Shown: positions 33,323 through 43,005 of the stretch, in pieces
How positions within the stretch are numbered: the stretch's first letter is position 1
Layout: each line of letters opens with the position of its first letter
Assembly (NCBI RefSeq): GCF_012524115.1
Contig: NZ_JAAZWB010000087.1
Location: 62,001 to 126,000, forward strand
Direction of reading: 5' to 3'
Source: Bacillus sp. RO1
Lineage (GTDB): Bacteria > Bacillota > Bacilli > Bacillales > Bacillaceae_I
DNA length: 64,000 nucleotides
Notes under the pieces: generated by a model
The model's database searches: none
Told to the model about the DNA's origin: nothing
The model's input: only the letters and a program-made list of their open reading frames with translations
Made by a program: the position numbers and the translations under genes

Positions 33323-35119
33323 TTAAAGTTTACTATAATAATCACCAATTTTTTTCGCCATAAGTGATCTTCTTTGTTGTAAGAATTCTTCATAGTTACT
33401 ATGATTCAAGTCAAAAATCGAATCCGGAATACAGTTCATTTCCAAATTTCGCGTTAAATAATCCCTGTTATCAATTTCACCAATCTTTTTGCTATCGTTC
33501 TCAATCTGTTTTTTTACTGTTTCCATGTAGTCCTTTGGTGATTGAGCTTTGACTGCTAAATTCACTACTTGTTCAGTGTAAGCGTAATTTGCAATTTGGT
33601 TGTACTGCCTAGTATTATTAAATCCATTGTTCTGTAAATATTTTTTAGGGAAGACGTGGTGAACATCTCCTCTTTCTTCAATCAACTGTTGAACTGTAAT
33701 AGATTTTGATAGAAAAGCATTATCTTTATCGTAAATCTGTGACATGACAAAAAGATTAAAGTAAGGACTACTAGTTACGGAAGTATCTAAATTAGTTGGC
33801 AGAATATTGTCCCAATATGCTTGTGATAATTCCCCAGCTTCCACCTTTGTTACATAGTCCATAGGGTTCTCCGATGAATTAAAACGTTTTATGTCGAAAT
33901 CAAACATAGATTCAGGCGATCCTGAATAACGTTCCGTCAATAAGGATGCCACCAACCATTTTCTTACCACTTTATTTATGGTTGAGTCATTTACCTTCTT
34001 TTCTCTCAATAGCAAGAACAAGGCATAGGCAAAATTCAAAGCATTTTGAGAACGTACAAGCTTTGCATTTATGACACCCGCCGATTTCAGAATCATTATA
34101 AACCGTTTGAAGTTAGTTTCACTTATAAACTTTAGTACCCCATCATGAAGTCTTTCAAAAGAATCTTTAACAATATCTTCTTTATATTCTCTTGTTTCAA
34201 AGTCCCTACCTGACAATAAACTTACAAGATTGGAGAGTCTCCCTCTAAGGAATTTAAACGTAAAAGCAACCCTTAAGAGGTCAGAATAACTTGGTTCATA
34301 AATATTTGTATTATAACCTTTAAGCCACTTAATCTTGTAAAAGTTATCCGTTTCTGCAAACTCTTGATCATTGTGTACAATTTTGTCGTATATTGAAGGA
34401 CTCTTAATTAAATGGCAAAAATAATCTATTGTTTTCCGAATTAAAGGTCCATTATGTACATCATTAACTGATACTTTTGACATTGCAAAGTCTGCTTGAC
34501 TTAGTGTAACGCCAGCAGAATTTATCCTTATAAAAATTTCTGTCACAACCTCAATATCCAAAGTATGAGCAAGTTCAATAACCCCTATAGAGCTATACTT
34601 CATACTCGTTAACTTCTGTAAAATTTCATTGAGTTTATTATTACTTATTTCAGGATTCGCCTTACAATACTGATGAATAAATCCAAATGTATCAAACCCT
34701 TGGTCAAATACTTCAGATATATCTGGTATCCATCTCCTATCTTTCAGTATAGCTGGATTTTGCACTTCAAATGCTTGCTCCATAGGATTAAAAGCAATTT
34801 TAATCCTTCTTTTACTATATTCTTTTGTGACAACCTCTTTACCCGATACTGCAGCCATTATAGCAGTTACCCTTTGCTGCCCATCAATAAGAATTTTCTT
34901 TCCATGTGACACTGTACCATCTTTGAGTCGCGCGTCTGGATTTTGCCATGTAATTATATAACCCACTGGATAATCATTATATAAAGAATCTAATAAGTCC
35001 CTTACTTTAGAAGGTTTCCATACAAAAGGACGTTGGATTTCTGGAATAGCTACGATTCCTTGTTCAATCCAACTAACTAACGCATTTATGTTAGTGTTAT
35101 TGACTTGATAATTGGACAT
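33323..35119 (-). CDS. DUF262/GmrS-like nuclease with C-terminal HNH-like motif
   Basis: A 598-residue protein. The N-terminal DUF262 (ParB/Srx-like NTPase-DNase) domain has AIPEIQRPFVWKPSKVRDLLDSL and KKILIDGQQRVTAI (the D-G-Q-Q-R motif). The C-terminal end has GDVHHVFPKKYLQ, an HNH-type DUF1524-like nuclease motif. The layout matches GmrSD-type type IV restriction and related single-protein defence nucleases that attack modified phage DNA. The gene is divergent from the Sau3AI-type enzyme gene with a 196-bp shared upstream region. Confidence 0.82.
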   Translation of the reverse strand: MSNYQVNNTNINALVSWIEQGIVAIPEIQRPFVWKPSKVRDLLDSLYNDYPVGYIITWQNPDARLKDGTVSHGKKILIDGQQRVTAIMAAVSGKEVVTKEYSKRRIKIAFNPMEQAFEVQNPAILKDRRWIPDISEVFDQGFDTFGFIHQYCKANPEISNNKLNEILQKLTSMKYSSIGVIELAHTLDIEVVTEIFIRINSAGVTLSQADFAMSKVSVNDVHNGPLIRKTIDYFCHLIKSPSIYDKIVHNDQEFAETDNFYKIKWLKGYNTNIYEPSYSDLLRVAFTFKFLRGRLSNLVSLLSGRDFETREYKEDIVKDSFERLHDGVLKFISETNFKRFIMILKSAGVINAKLVRSQNALNFAYALFLLLREKKVNDSTINKVVRKWLVASLLTERYSGSPESMFDFDIKRFNSSENPMDYVTKVEAGELSQAYWDNILPTNLDTSVTSSPYFNLFVMSQIYDKDNAFLSKSITVQQLIEERGDVHHVFPKKYLQNNGFNNTRQYNQIANYAYTEQVVNLAVKAQSPKDYMETVKKQIENDSKKIGEIDNRDYLTRNLEMNCIPDSIFDLNHSNYEEFLQQRRSLMAKKIGDYYSKL

Positions 35120-35315
35120 ATCTTCACCACCATATTTGAGTATTGAGGAATATTTACTGTTTCGTATAAAAACGAATGCTCTAGCAGAGGTTAGTCTATA
35201 TTTCTATTCTATCAAAGATTGTTTGTAAAAAAATACTAATAATCATACAGAAATTAACTATCCTTTGCTAAGATACTATTATAGACTATAAATATTATTG
35301 TTTAGGAGCATGCTG

Positions 35316-36686
35316 ATGAAATACGAAACGATAGATGAACTAATGGACAAAGCGTATCAAGCGGAAGGTAAAACATTTGGGGAATTAGATAATACCGGAC
35401 GAATAAAAAAAATCAAATCTAAAGGGACTTTAGGACATATTATTGAAGAAAGTTTCTTTGGTTACTCTGTTAATTCAATCGCGGAGCCTGACTTTGTGGA
35501 ACTTGGTGTGGAGTTAAAAGTAACTCCTATTAAGAAGAATAAGAACGGAACTCTTTCCTCGAAAGAACGACTAGTATTAAATATTATTGATTATATGAAA
35601 GAGTTTGAATTAACCTTTGAAACCTCTTCTTTTTATACGAAAGCTAATAAAATGTTAATTATGCTTTATCAATATGAGAAGGAACAAAGTTTAGGGGATT
35701 ATAGAATTTTAAAAGTATTTTTAAACGAGTTCTCTGAAGAAGACTTGGCTGTAATCCAAAGAGACTGGGAGATAATAGTAACTAAAATTAAAAACGGGGA
35801 AGCTCATCTAATTTCTGAAGCTGATACCATGTATCTCTCTGCATGTACAAAAGGCGCAAACAAGGATTCCGTTCGAAAACAGCCTTTCTCTCCATTGAAA
35901 GCAAAACAACGTGCCTTTGCTTTAAAGGCATCTTATATGACAGGTATTATACGGAAGCAATTAACACCAGATCATTTAGAAAGTCTTTCTACTCACCAGG
36001 AATTAAAAGAAAAAACATTAGAGCAAATTTTACAGGAGAGATTCAAGCCGCACTATGGGAAGAGAATAGATCAACTTTGTCGTGAAGTAGGCATACCATA
36101 CAACTCCAGAAATAAATCCATGGTCCCTCATATTATGACAAAGCTGCTCGGGGTTAAGAAAAATAACCTTTCTGATATTGAAGAGTTCGCAAAAGCAAAC
36201 ATCACATTTAAAACTGTTAGCCTAGAACCTAACGGTAGTTTAAGAGAACATATGTCTTTTAAAAACATAGATTTCAAGACATTTTTACATGAGGATTGGG
36301 AAGAGAGTGAACTTTACGAGTTATTTGCAGGACAAAAGTTTCTTTTCTTAGTTTTCCGTTATACCGAAGAGCACCAGCCAAAAGTAAAGAGAATCCCATA
36401 TTTTGAAGGAATAAAATTGTGGAATATGCCGCAAAAAACAATTGAAGAAGAGTTATACGGGTTATGGAATGAAATTGGCGATGTTTTAAGATACGGGGTA
36501 AAGTTAACTATTATAGGGAGTAAAACTTATAATAATCTTCCTGGTCCTAAGTTTAATAACCTTTGTCATGTTCGACCAAAGGCTAAAGATAGCAAGGATA
36601 AAGTAAAACTGCCCGATGGTCAATATATTACAAAGCAGTGTTATTGGCTAGATAAACAGTACGTATTAAGTATCTTGGATAAATAA
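35316..36686 (+). CDS. Sau3AI/MutH-family type II restriction endonuclease (GATC)
   Basis: A 456-residue protein. The MutH-like catalytic core is near the N-terminus: KGTLGHIIEESFFGYSVNS then DFVELGVELKVTP (E, D and E-x-K). A second, non-catalytic MutH-like half follows, as in Sau3AI, whose length (about 490) is similar. It should cut before GATC. TTTAGGAGC selects ATG 35316. It is convergent with the m5C methyltransferase gene, separated by a shared terminator. Confidence 0.85.
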   Translation: MKYETIDELMDKAYQAEGKTFGELDNTGRIKKIKSKGTLGHIIEESFFGYSVNSIAEPDFVELGVELKVTPIKKNKNGTLSSKERLVLNIIDYMKEFELTFETSSFYTKANKMLIMLYQYEKEQSLGDYRILKVFLNEFSEEDLAVIQRDWEIIVTKIKNGEAHLISEADTMYLSACTKGANKDSVRKQPFSPLKAKQRAFALKASYMTGIIRKQLTPDHLESLSTHQELKEKTLEQILQERFKPHYGKRIDQLCREVGIPYNSRNKSMVPHIMTKLLGVKKNNLSDIEEFAKANITFKTVSLEPNGSLREHMSFKNIDFKTFLHEDWEESELYELFAGQKFLFLVFRYTEEHQPKVKRIPYFEGIKLWNMPQKTIEEELYGLWNEIGDVLRYGVKLTIIGSKTYNNLPGPKFNNLCHVRPKAKDSKDKVKLPDGQYITKQCYWLDKQYVLSILDK

Positions 36687-36720
36687 AAAAACTGGGAGCA
36701 CACAGGCTCTCAGTTTTTTA
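36687..36720. terminator. Bidirectional terminator between restriction enzyme and methyltransferase
   Basis: AACTGGGAGC and GCTCTCAGTT arms with A and T tracts on both sides; overlaps the stop of the minus-strand gene. Confidence 0.8.
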
Positions 36721-37965
36721 ATCTTTAAATACCAAATCCAACTCTTCTTGGCGACCACGACTATTTTCACTTTCAATTTCAATTATCCTTTTGCCCATTC
36801 GTTCAATTAGTCCTACTACTAGGGCATTTCCCATACAGAAGTATCTCATTCTTTCTGTCATGCCTTCAGTCCAATTATCAGGGAATCCATTTAGTCGTTC
36901 ACATTCTACTGGTGTCAATACTCTCAATCTTTTTGTTAAGGGATCTTCTACAACATGAGTACTTCTATTAACTGTTCCTTCACTAGTTAACATAGTTCTT
37001 CCAGGTTTGTCTAATGGTTCTGGAAAAGACATTCCACCCTCTGAAAAAGTATATTGATGACCTGTGGCAGATGTTCTTTCAATTCTTTTAGGTCCTTTTA
37101 AGTATTCAAACTTTTCTATAGCTGCCTCTGATAGATAATATTTTTCATCCACATTGGATTCTAGGATTTCTCCAAGTAATACCGGTTTTTCTTCAATAGG
37201 AGCTACTTCTTCTGTATAAACCAGACCATCTCTCATTATTCCTGCATTGTAATAATTCATTGAAACTTCGTCTGAAATCTCAACAAGGTCTTTTTTCATA
37301 ATAAATGACTGAGGCTTTTTCTTTTCGCTAATTTCACTTTTAACTGGGAAAGCTTGCGCAAAAAAGCCTGCATCATGTAACATGTCACTTTCAGAACGAA
37401 TTCTATTATTAAATACATATGGCGTTTGATTTTTCGTAGCAAAAATAAACACTCTTCTTCTTCTTTGGGCTTGCCCATAATCTGCAGCATTCACAACGCG
37501 CCATTCAACTGTATAATCCAAATCCCTTAGACTAGCTAACATAATAGAAAAATCCCGACCACGTTGTTTAGAAGGAGACTTTAAGAGACGATCAACATTT
37601 TCCAATAAAATGTACTTTGGGCTTGTTTCTTTTACGAATCGAACAATCTCCCAAAAGAGCACCCCCTTTTTCCCTTGTATGCCTTTTTCACCGCTGAGGC
37701 TTCTTGCCACTGAATAATCCTGACAAGGAAATCCGCCAACAATTAAATCTATTTCTTTCCCATTAAAAATATTTGTATCTACAGTAGATACATCCTCATT
37801 TGAATGTACTCCGTTATTATGAAATTGGCGAGAATAACAATCAAAGGCATGTTGTATTTTCTTAGATGGCTCCCATTGATTTCCCCAAACAACCTGAAAT
37901 CCACCTACGGCCTCTAGCCCAATGCGAAAACCACCTACACCGGCAAATAATTCTATTACATTCAT
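36718..37965 (-). CDS. DNA (cytosine-5) methyltransferase, M.Sau3AI type
   Basis: A 415-residue protein with the ordered m5C motifs: I ELFAGVGGFRIGLE (residues 5-18), IV GGFPCQDYS with catalytic Cys81, VI LLENVDRLL, VIII QAQRRRRVF, and X GNALVVGLIERMG at the C-terminus. Target-recognition region is about 210-330. Beside a Sau3AI-type enzyme it should methylate the C of GATC and protect the host. ATG follows GAAAGGATGTTCGGTCTT. Confidence 0.9.
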   Translation of the reverse strand: MNVIELFAGVGGFRIGLEAVGGFQVVWGNQWEPSKKIQHAFDCYSRQFHNNGVHSNEDVSTVDTNIFNGKEIDLIVGGFPCQDYSVARSLSGEKGIQGKKGVLFWEIVRFVKETSPKYILLENVDRLLKSPSKQRGRDFSIMLASLRDLDYTVEWRVVNAADYGQAQRRRRVFIFATKNQTPYVFNNRIRSESDMLHDAGFFAQAFPVKSEISEKKKPQSFIMKKDLVEISDEVSMNYYNAGIMRDGLVYTEEVAPIEEKPVLLGEILESNVDEKYYLSEAAIEKFEYLKGPKRIERTSATGHQYTFSEGGMSFPEPLDKPGRTMLTSEGTVNRSTHVVEDPLTKRLRVLTPVECERLNGFPDNWTEGMTERMRYFCMGNALVVGLIERMGKRIIEIESENSRGRQEELDLVFKD

Positions 37966-39193
37966 TAAGACCGAACATCCTTTCGGTTAGTTACTTAAAC
38001 TTATTATACAAAAAATTCTACAATAGATTAACTATTTTACATTAAATTTATAAATGATTATATCAATAATATAAGTTCTCATTATATCAAAAAAAATAAA
38101 CTAATGCTTTAGTGAAAATATAGTAATAACTAATGTGATGCACCACCTATGCCATGTGTTGTACATTGTCGCCATTATGCTTCACTACGTTCCGTAAACT
38201 TTTTTGCGAATATAATACATTTTTTAATTGAAAATATTAAAAGCCTAATCTCCTTAGATAAACTAAGGAATTAGACTTATAGTTTTTTGCAATAGCAAAC
38301 CATAATATTACTTATAATCACCTAATGCATATAGTAGAGTAGTTACACGACCTAGCCGCTAATATTGTTTAGTTTGAATTGTTATATTTATAGTTAATAT
38401 TATTTTTGTTATACCTACCATAAATCAAAGTACAAACAATATTTTATCGTCAACTATTATAAATAGATTCACATTAACAATAATACAAAAGCTAAAAACA
38501 CGTCGACCCAATTATTTAACACAATTGTTATCATTGTTTATTGATTATAAAACAATTTGTTGATTGAAAGACTCTGGTACGCGGAAGAATCTCCCCCACC
38601 TTTTAAAGACCTAATCACATGTGCTACCCGTTGCACCAAGTTTGATTCGAATGTATATTGAACGTTGTTATATCAGGGTTTGTGCTTGTTTAAGTACATG
38701 CCTAATACCTATAAATATTGATTCTGGTGTTCAGCTGTAATTGCAATGAACAAAACTCTTCTCGTTAAACATTGTGGTTTGCTAAAAAACAGGCACAAAA
38801 TAGCCCTTAATTAATATGCTACCTATGACCTGAAAAACCATAGCGTAAAGTCAGAGTTCCATAATTCCTTCTTAAACACCTTGAGGAGATGATTAATAAG
38901 GTATATGCCATTTGGTAATTGTCTTTAAGCTTTAAACATCTACTTTTAAAGTCCCTCAATGTAATATGACATTCTCGTAATAAAGCCTCTGAATGACTAT
39001 CCCTAACACGTTACTCCCCACTAATCCTAATAACGACCGTTTCCAAATGAGTTTTCTTTAATAAGGTTATATGTTTTCCTTTTGAGTTTTTTAGTTATAT
39101 ATCGATATTTTTATTCCTCATTATTTTTAAAATTTATACTTTAAATGGTAAAATTATCATTAACTTTAAAATACTTATAATGAGGGATATATA
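37966..39193. other. 1.2-kb AT-rich non-coding gap
   Basis: No open frame worth calling. A long hairpin near 38240-38285 (CCTAATCTCCTTAG facing CTAAGGAATTAGA) is followed by GTTTTTTG and could be a terminator without a gene. No REP copy, array or retron-like msr/msd layout that I can support. It may be remains of lost island genes. Confidence 0.5.
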
Positions 39194-40726
39194 ATGAAAT
39201 TTATTATAGTACACAAACCGTGGTCTATAGGTGAAACAGTTAGAGAAACACCTTATATAGAACTGCTCAGTGATAATTGGGACGACTTTAGTTATAAAAC
39301 ACTTTTTACAGCCTATTATTTTGATCAAGACAAACAAAGAAAGAAACTTGGCGAAGTGAAAATCTTACACAAAGAAAAATTAATAACTAGCCAATCTCTA
39401 GATGCTAGTTTCACAGAGCTGTCTGATAATTATTGCTCTCTAGGACAAACAATGGATTACTATAGAAAATTAAGCGAGTTACCTAAAAATATTTATAGTG
39501 AGGTTCTATACGGCTTAAGGGATATTGCTTTTGATAGGAAACACGCAATAGACTTTCTAGAAATTGAAGGTTTTAAAGATTCTCTTCTTAGGTCGAGTGA
39601 AGCTAATAAAGCATACAAAACAGCATACGAAAAGTTCTTTTTGAATGAGGACATTGCTTCAGAAATTTTTAAATTTAAATTCAAATACAAGCCACCCTAT
39701 TCGGAGTTCTCTAACGAGATTTCATTTGATTATGAAAAGTACGGCTTTCTTCCTAATAGAATGAATATACTAATCGGAAAAAACGGAACAGGGAAAACTC
39801 AGTTACTTTCTTCATTTGCTGACGCACTTTGCGGAAAATCAAGCAAAGCACAAGATCTTTTTGAGCCTCCTTCAATCCCTTTATTTAGCAAGGTAATTGC
39901 TGTTTCCTTTAGTGCATTTGATAATTTTAGGAAACCATATAATGAACATTCCAATGTAAACAAAGAACTAGCAGAAAAAAAGCAAGAAAAGTTTAATTTT
40001 GATGATTTATCAAATATGCGTAAAGTAAATAATTATGTTTATTGCGGAATACAAGACTCTAAAGGAAAGACTTTCTCTCTTCAGGAACTAAAGGAGAACG
40101 GAAAAAGAAACTACCAAAAAATTAAAAATCGCAATTCGGAAAAAATAAATTTTTTAGAAAAGTGGAAAGAAATACTTTTAAATACAGAGATCCCAAGCAG
40201 GTATTTGACTTCACCAGAAGATTTATTCACTCAGGAATTTAGTTCTGGTCAAAATATTATTGTTTCTGTAATTACAGAGATAGTAGCAAATATTGAAGAT
40301 GAGTCTATTTTGTTATTTGATGAACCAGAACTCCATCTTCATCCAAATGCAATCTCTAATCTTGTTAGAATGCTGTACAAATTATTAGAGGAATTTAATT
40401 CATATGCTATCATTTCAACTCATTCACCGTTACTAGTACAAGAAATCCCTTCCCATTATATAAATAAAATGGAAAGAACTAAGGAAGATTTACTATTTGT
40501 AAATAGATTAAACACTGAAACTTTCGGTGAAAATGTTTCTTCCATTATAAATGACGTATTTAATGTTAGAGCTATAGAAAGTAATTATAAAACCCTCTTA
40601 GAAAAAGCTGTGCTAGTGGATAACAAAACACCCGAAGAAATTAATTCACTTTTCCCATTGGGACTTAGCCTTCATGCTATGACATATTTAAATATATTAT
40701 TAAATCAAAAAAATAGGGACTTATAG
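39194..40726 (+). CDS. ptuA: Septu-like AAA/ABC-type ATPase (PtuA)
   Basis: A 510-residue protein. Walker A GKNGTGKTQ at about residue 195, ABC-type signature FSSGQ near 350, Walker B LLFDEPELHLHP near 375, and the H-loop STHSP. The N-terminal 180 residues are an unrelated helical domain. An OLD/ABC-type ATPase directly before an HNH nuclease gene (6-bp gap) matches the Septu PtuAB anti-phage pair, in which ATP binding controls the nuclease. Weak ribosome site. The name rests on architecture, not alignment. Confidence 0.72.
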   Translation: MKFIIVHKPWSIGETVRETPYIELLSDNWDDFSYKTLFTAYYFDQDKQRKKLGEVKILHKEKLITSQSLDASFTELSDNYCSLGQTMDYYRKLSELPKNIYSEVLYGLRDIAFDRKHAIDFLEIEGFKDSLLRSSEANKAYKTAYEKFFLNEDIASEIFKFKFKYKPPYSEFSNEISFDYEKYGFLPNRMNILIGKNGTGKTQLLSSFADALCGKSSKAQDLFEPPSIPLFSKVIAVSFSAFDNFRKPYNEHSNVNKELAEKKQEKFNFDDLSNMRKVNNYVYCGIQDSKGKTFSLQELKENGKRNYQKIKNRNSEKINFLEKWKEILLNTEIPSRYLTSPEDLFTQEFSSGQNIIVSVITEIVANIEDESILLFDEPELHLHPNAISNLVRMLYKLLEEFNSYAIISTHSPLLVQEIPSHYINKMERTKEDLLFVNRLNTETFGENVSSIINDVFNVRAIESNYKTLLEKAVLVDNKTPEEINSLFPLGLSLHAMTYLNILLNQKNRDL

Positions 40727-40732
40727 ATAAAT

Positions 40733-41572
40733 ATGAGACATGTTAAGTTAGAAAGATATACAGAGGAGATTCCATCAGAAATTTATGACGATATTGTAGG
40801 AACAAAAAATCTTTCTTGTAGAGTTATGCTTACAAGTAACTCACCCAGTGGAGTTAAAAACATTGTGCATGAAAGGTATGAAGAATATGAGAATAATCTT
40901 ACATCCCTTGAAAACATAACACCAATTACATTTAGCAAAAATGAGAAAGACTGCTTGAAAGGTTGCTACGAGAGTGAAACTGCTAATAGAAATAAGTTAG
41001 TTAAGAACATAATGGAGAGAAGGGATGTCCATTCAAAAGCGATATGCTGCTACTGTGGCTTTGGGAATCCTGAAACACTAGATCACTTTCTCCCCCAAGG
41101 CATATATCCTGAATTCTCGATACATAGCTATAACCTTATACCATGTTGTTCAGCATGTAATAATATTAAGGATAGGCATACTGTAGATATAATTAATGGG
41201 GAAAGATTATTCATAAACTTTTATTTTGACGAAATACCTGAAGAAACTTATCTTTTTGCCAACATAGAGAGAATCAACAATAGTTTTATTATTGAATTTA
41301 TGTTCGAAGCACCGAATGAGGATTATCTTTATAAAATAATTGGTAACCATATACAGCAACTCAAAATAATTACTAGGCTTGAGAGTATTTCTAATAGTTA
41401 TGTAGATGATTACTATAAACAAAACCAATACGCCTTACAAGAAGGACTTACTGGTGAATTATTGAAAGCCTCTCTTCAAATAAGTACTAAAAGTTTGCAA
41501 AACCAACATGGAATGAACTATTGGAAAGTAGTACTTAATAAAGCCATTCTAAATTGTCCAGCCTTTTTTTAA
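40733..41572 (+). CDS. ptuB: Septu-like HNH endonuclease (PtuB)
   Basis: A 279-residue protein. Zinc-HNH core at about residues 102-145: CCYCGFGNPETLDHFLPQG, then YNLIPCCSACNNIKDRH; two C-x-x-C pairs hold zinc and the H/N/H residues form the nick site. N- and C-terminal helical parts probably bind the ATPase. Same operon as the ATPase. Length and motif spacing fit PtuB. Confidence 0.72.
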   Translation: MRHVKLERYTEEIPSEIYDDIVGTKNLSCRVMLTSNSPSGVKNIVHERYEEYENNLTSLENITPITFSKNEKDCLKGCYESETANRNKLVKNIMERRDVHSKAICCYCGFGNPETLDHFLPQGIYPEFSIHSYNLIPCCSACNNIKDRHTVDIINGERLFINFYFDEIPEETYLFANIERINNSFIIEFMFEAPNEDYLYKIIGNHIQQLKIITRLESISNSYVDDYYKQNQYALQEGLTGELLKASLQISTKSLQNQHGMNYWKVVLNKAILNCPAFF

Positions 41573-41585
41573 GTGTACTTTAACA

Positions 41586-41622
41586 TAAAGAACAGGGGAA
41601 TACTACTCACCCTTGTTCTTTT
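41586..41622. terminator. Bidirectional terminator between Septu-like and RT operons
   Basis: AAAGAACA-GGG and CCC-TTGTTCTTT arms between the convergent operons. Confidence 0.75.
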
Positions 41623-41655
41623 CACATGTACACCCATAGGCACTTTATTTACAAA

Positions 41656-43005
41656 CTAGAAAGAAATATGCTGTATATCTTTTTCTAGTTTTTTTATAGC
41701 TTTAAACACGTATTTCCTAAAATTTTTGTCTACTGTTTCATCACTTAACTTATTTAAGTTTTTATATTTCACCACACCTCTTAAGAATTCTTTTTTTTGA
41801 GGAGTCGTGTATTTATCAAAATTAGGAATATATTTACTTGTCGACCTGTTGAAATGAATTTCATAATAAGTCTTAATAAACCTCTTAATATCTTTCTTAT
41901 TAATATGGGTTATTTTAAACCTTTTAAATTGTTTTTCAATGAACCAATCTAATTTAAACAGAACCTCTAGGTCGTCTATTTGTGAATAGAAGAATAACCA
42001 TCCATACTTTTTTTCGTCTATTATCCCTCCAGTTATCACCAAGTTTAAACTCCAAATAAATTCAGTTGTCCTAGAATAATCAGAATACTTGTAACGAGTA
42101 AAAATTTCAATAATATTCTTTTCAAGTTTATAAATATTATTTTCTTTTACACCTGCTACCTTGTTTTTAAAGTAGTAACCCAGGAATGAAAATTCCTCAG
42201 ATAAAAAACCATCTACATTTTTATCCCAGTTTATACTTAGCTTCAAGGCTTTTATTTGCTCTTTGACTGAAGTTTCAATCGTTTTCTTATCGCTTTCATT
42301 ACATATAATCAGTATATCGTCAACATACCTAAAATAAGCAAGGTTTGTCTGTTGGGTGAATATATTATCAAAATCATTCATATACACGTTGGCTAATATA
42401 TTTGAAATTGACAATCCTTGTGGGACTCCCTTTGAGTTAACCCCATACGGTTTTTTAGAAGAAGGTAGAATAGTGGGTGTACTAAAGGATTTTGTTATAA
42501 GGTTAAGAACCTCTTTTTTTCGGATTCTTCTTTTAAGTTTTTTTAGAATAATTTCGTGGTCTATATTATCATAAAACTTTTCAATATCTATCTTAATAAA
42601 GTAGTTAAAAGAAGGATTTTTCAGAGTAACCTGAAGCCTAGATATAACAGTTTGAACTATCTCATCGTCTATATCTTTTTCAAATACTTCTGATAAAATA
42701 TTATGTAGAATAGCAAGTGTTAACTTGTCTCTAAGTGTTGGAACTGAAATTACTCGCGGAAATTTACCCTTTCCTTTATTAATTAATTTTTCTTTATAGG
42801 GAGAAAATTTATAAGTATCGTTAAATACTTTTCTATTTATTACTTCTACGTATAAATCTATATGTTTTCCAAAAGAGACATCATTAACTCCATCTATTCC
42901 TGTAGAGGGTTTTAATTTTACCCGTTCTTCATAAATCTTCTTAATAGCTTTTTTTCTAAATGACTTATTAAAAATTTTTGACGCACTCAGCTTAAATCCC
43001 CCCAT
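41656..43005 (-). CDS. Defence-type (UG/Abi-like) reverse transcriptase
   Basis: A 449-residue protein. RT motifs in order: FPRVISVPTLRDKLTLAILH (motif 2 area), FIKIDIEKFYDNIDH with Asp139, GVPQGLSISNILANVYM, and YFRYVDDILII with YVDD at 227-230, then FLGYYFKN. No maturase, integrase or endonuclease domain; the C-terminal 200 residues are helical. No clear retron NAxxH/VTG pair. Its start overlaps the end of the SLATT gene by 14 nt, giving a two-gene operon. SLATT family 5 is known mainly from such RT pairings, and the pair is predicted to kill infected cells. Confidence 0.8.
   Translation of the reverse strand: MGGFKLSASKIFNKSFRKKAIKKIYEERVKLKPSTGIDGVNDVSFGKHIDLYVEVINRKVFNDTYKFSPYKEKLINKGKGKFPRVISVPTLRDKLTLAILHNILSEVFEKDIDDEIVQTVISRLQVTLKNPSFNYFIKIDIEKFYDNIDHEIILKKLKRRIRKKEVLNLITKSFSTPTILPSSKKPYGVNSKGVPQGLSISNILANVYMNDFDNIFTQQTNLAYFRYVDDILIICNESDKKTIETSVKEQIKALKLSINWDKNVDGFLSEEFSFLGYYFKNKVAGVKENNIYKLEKNIIEIFTRYKYSDYSRTTEFIWSLNLVITGGIIDEKKYGWLFFYSQIDDLEVLFKLDWFIEKQFKRFKITHINKKDIKRFIKTYYEIHFNRSTSKYIPNFDKYTTPQKKEFLRGVVKYKNLNKLSDETVDKNFRKYVFKAIKKLEKDIQHISF

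Noticed and set aside
38239-38285. ncRNA hairpin in the 1.2-kb gap
   Set aside because: Stable stem with a T run, but no gene or conserved motif nearby; more likely an orphan terminator.
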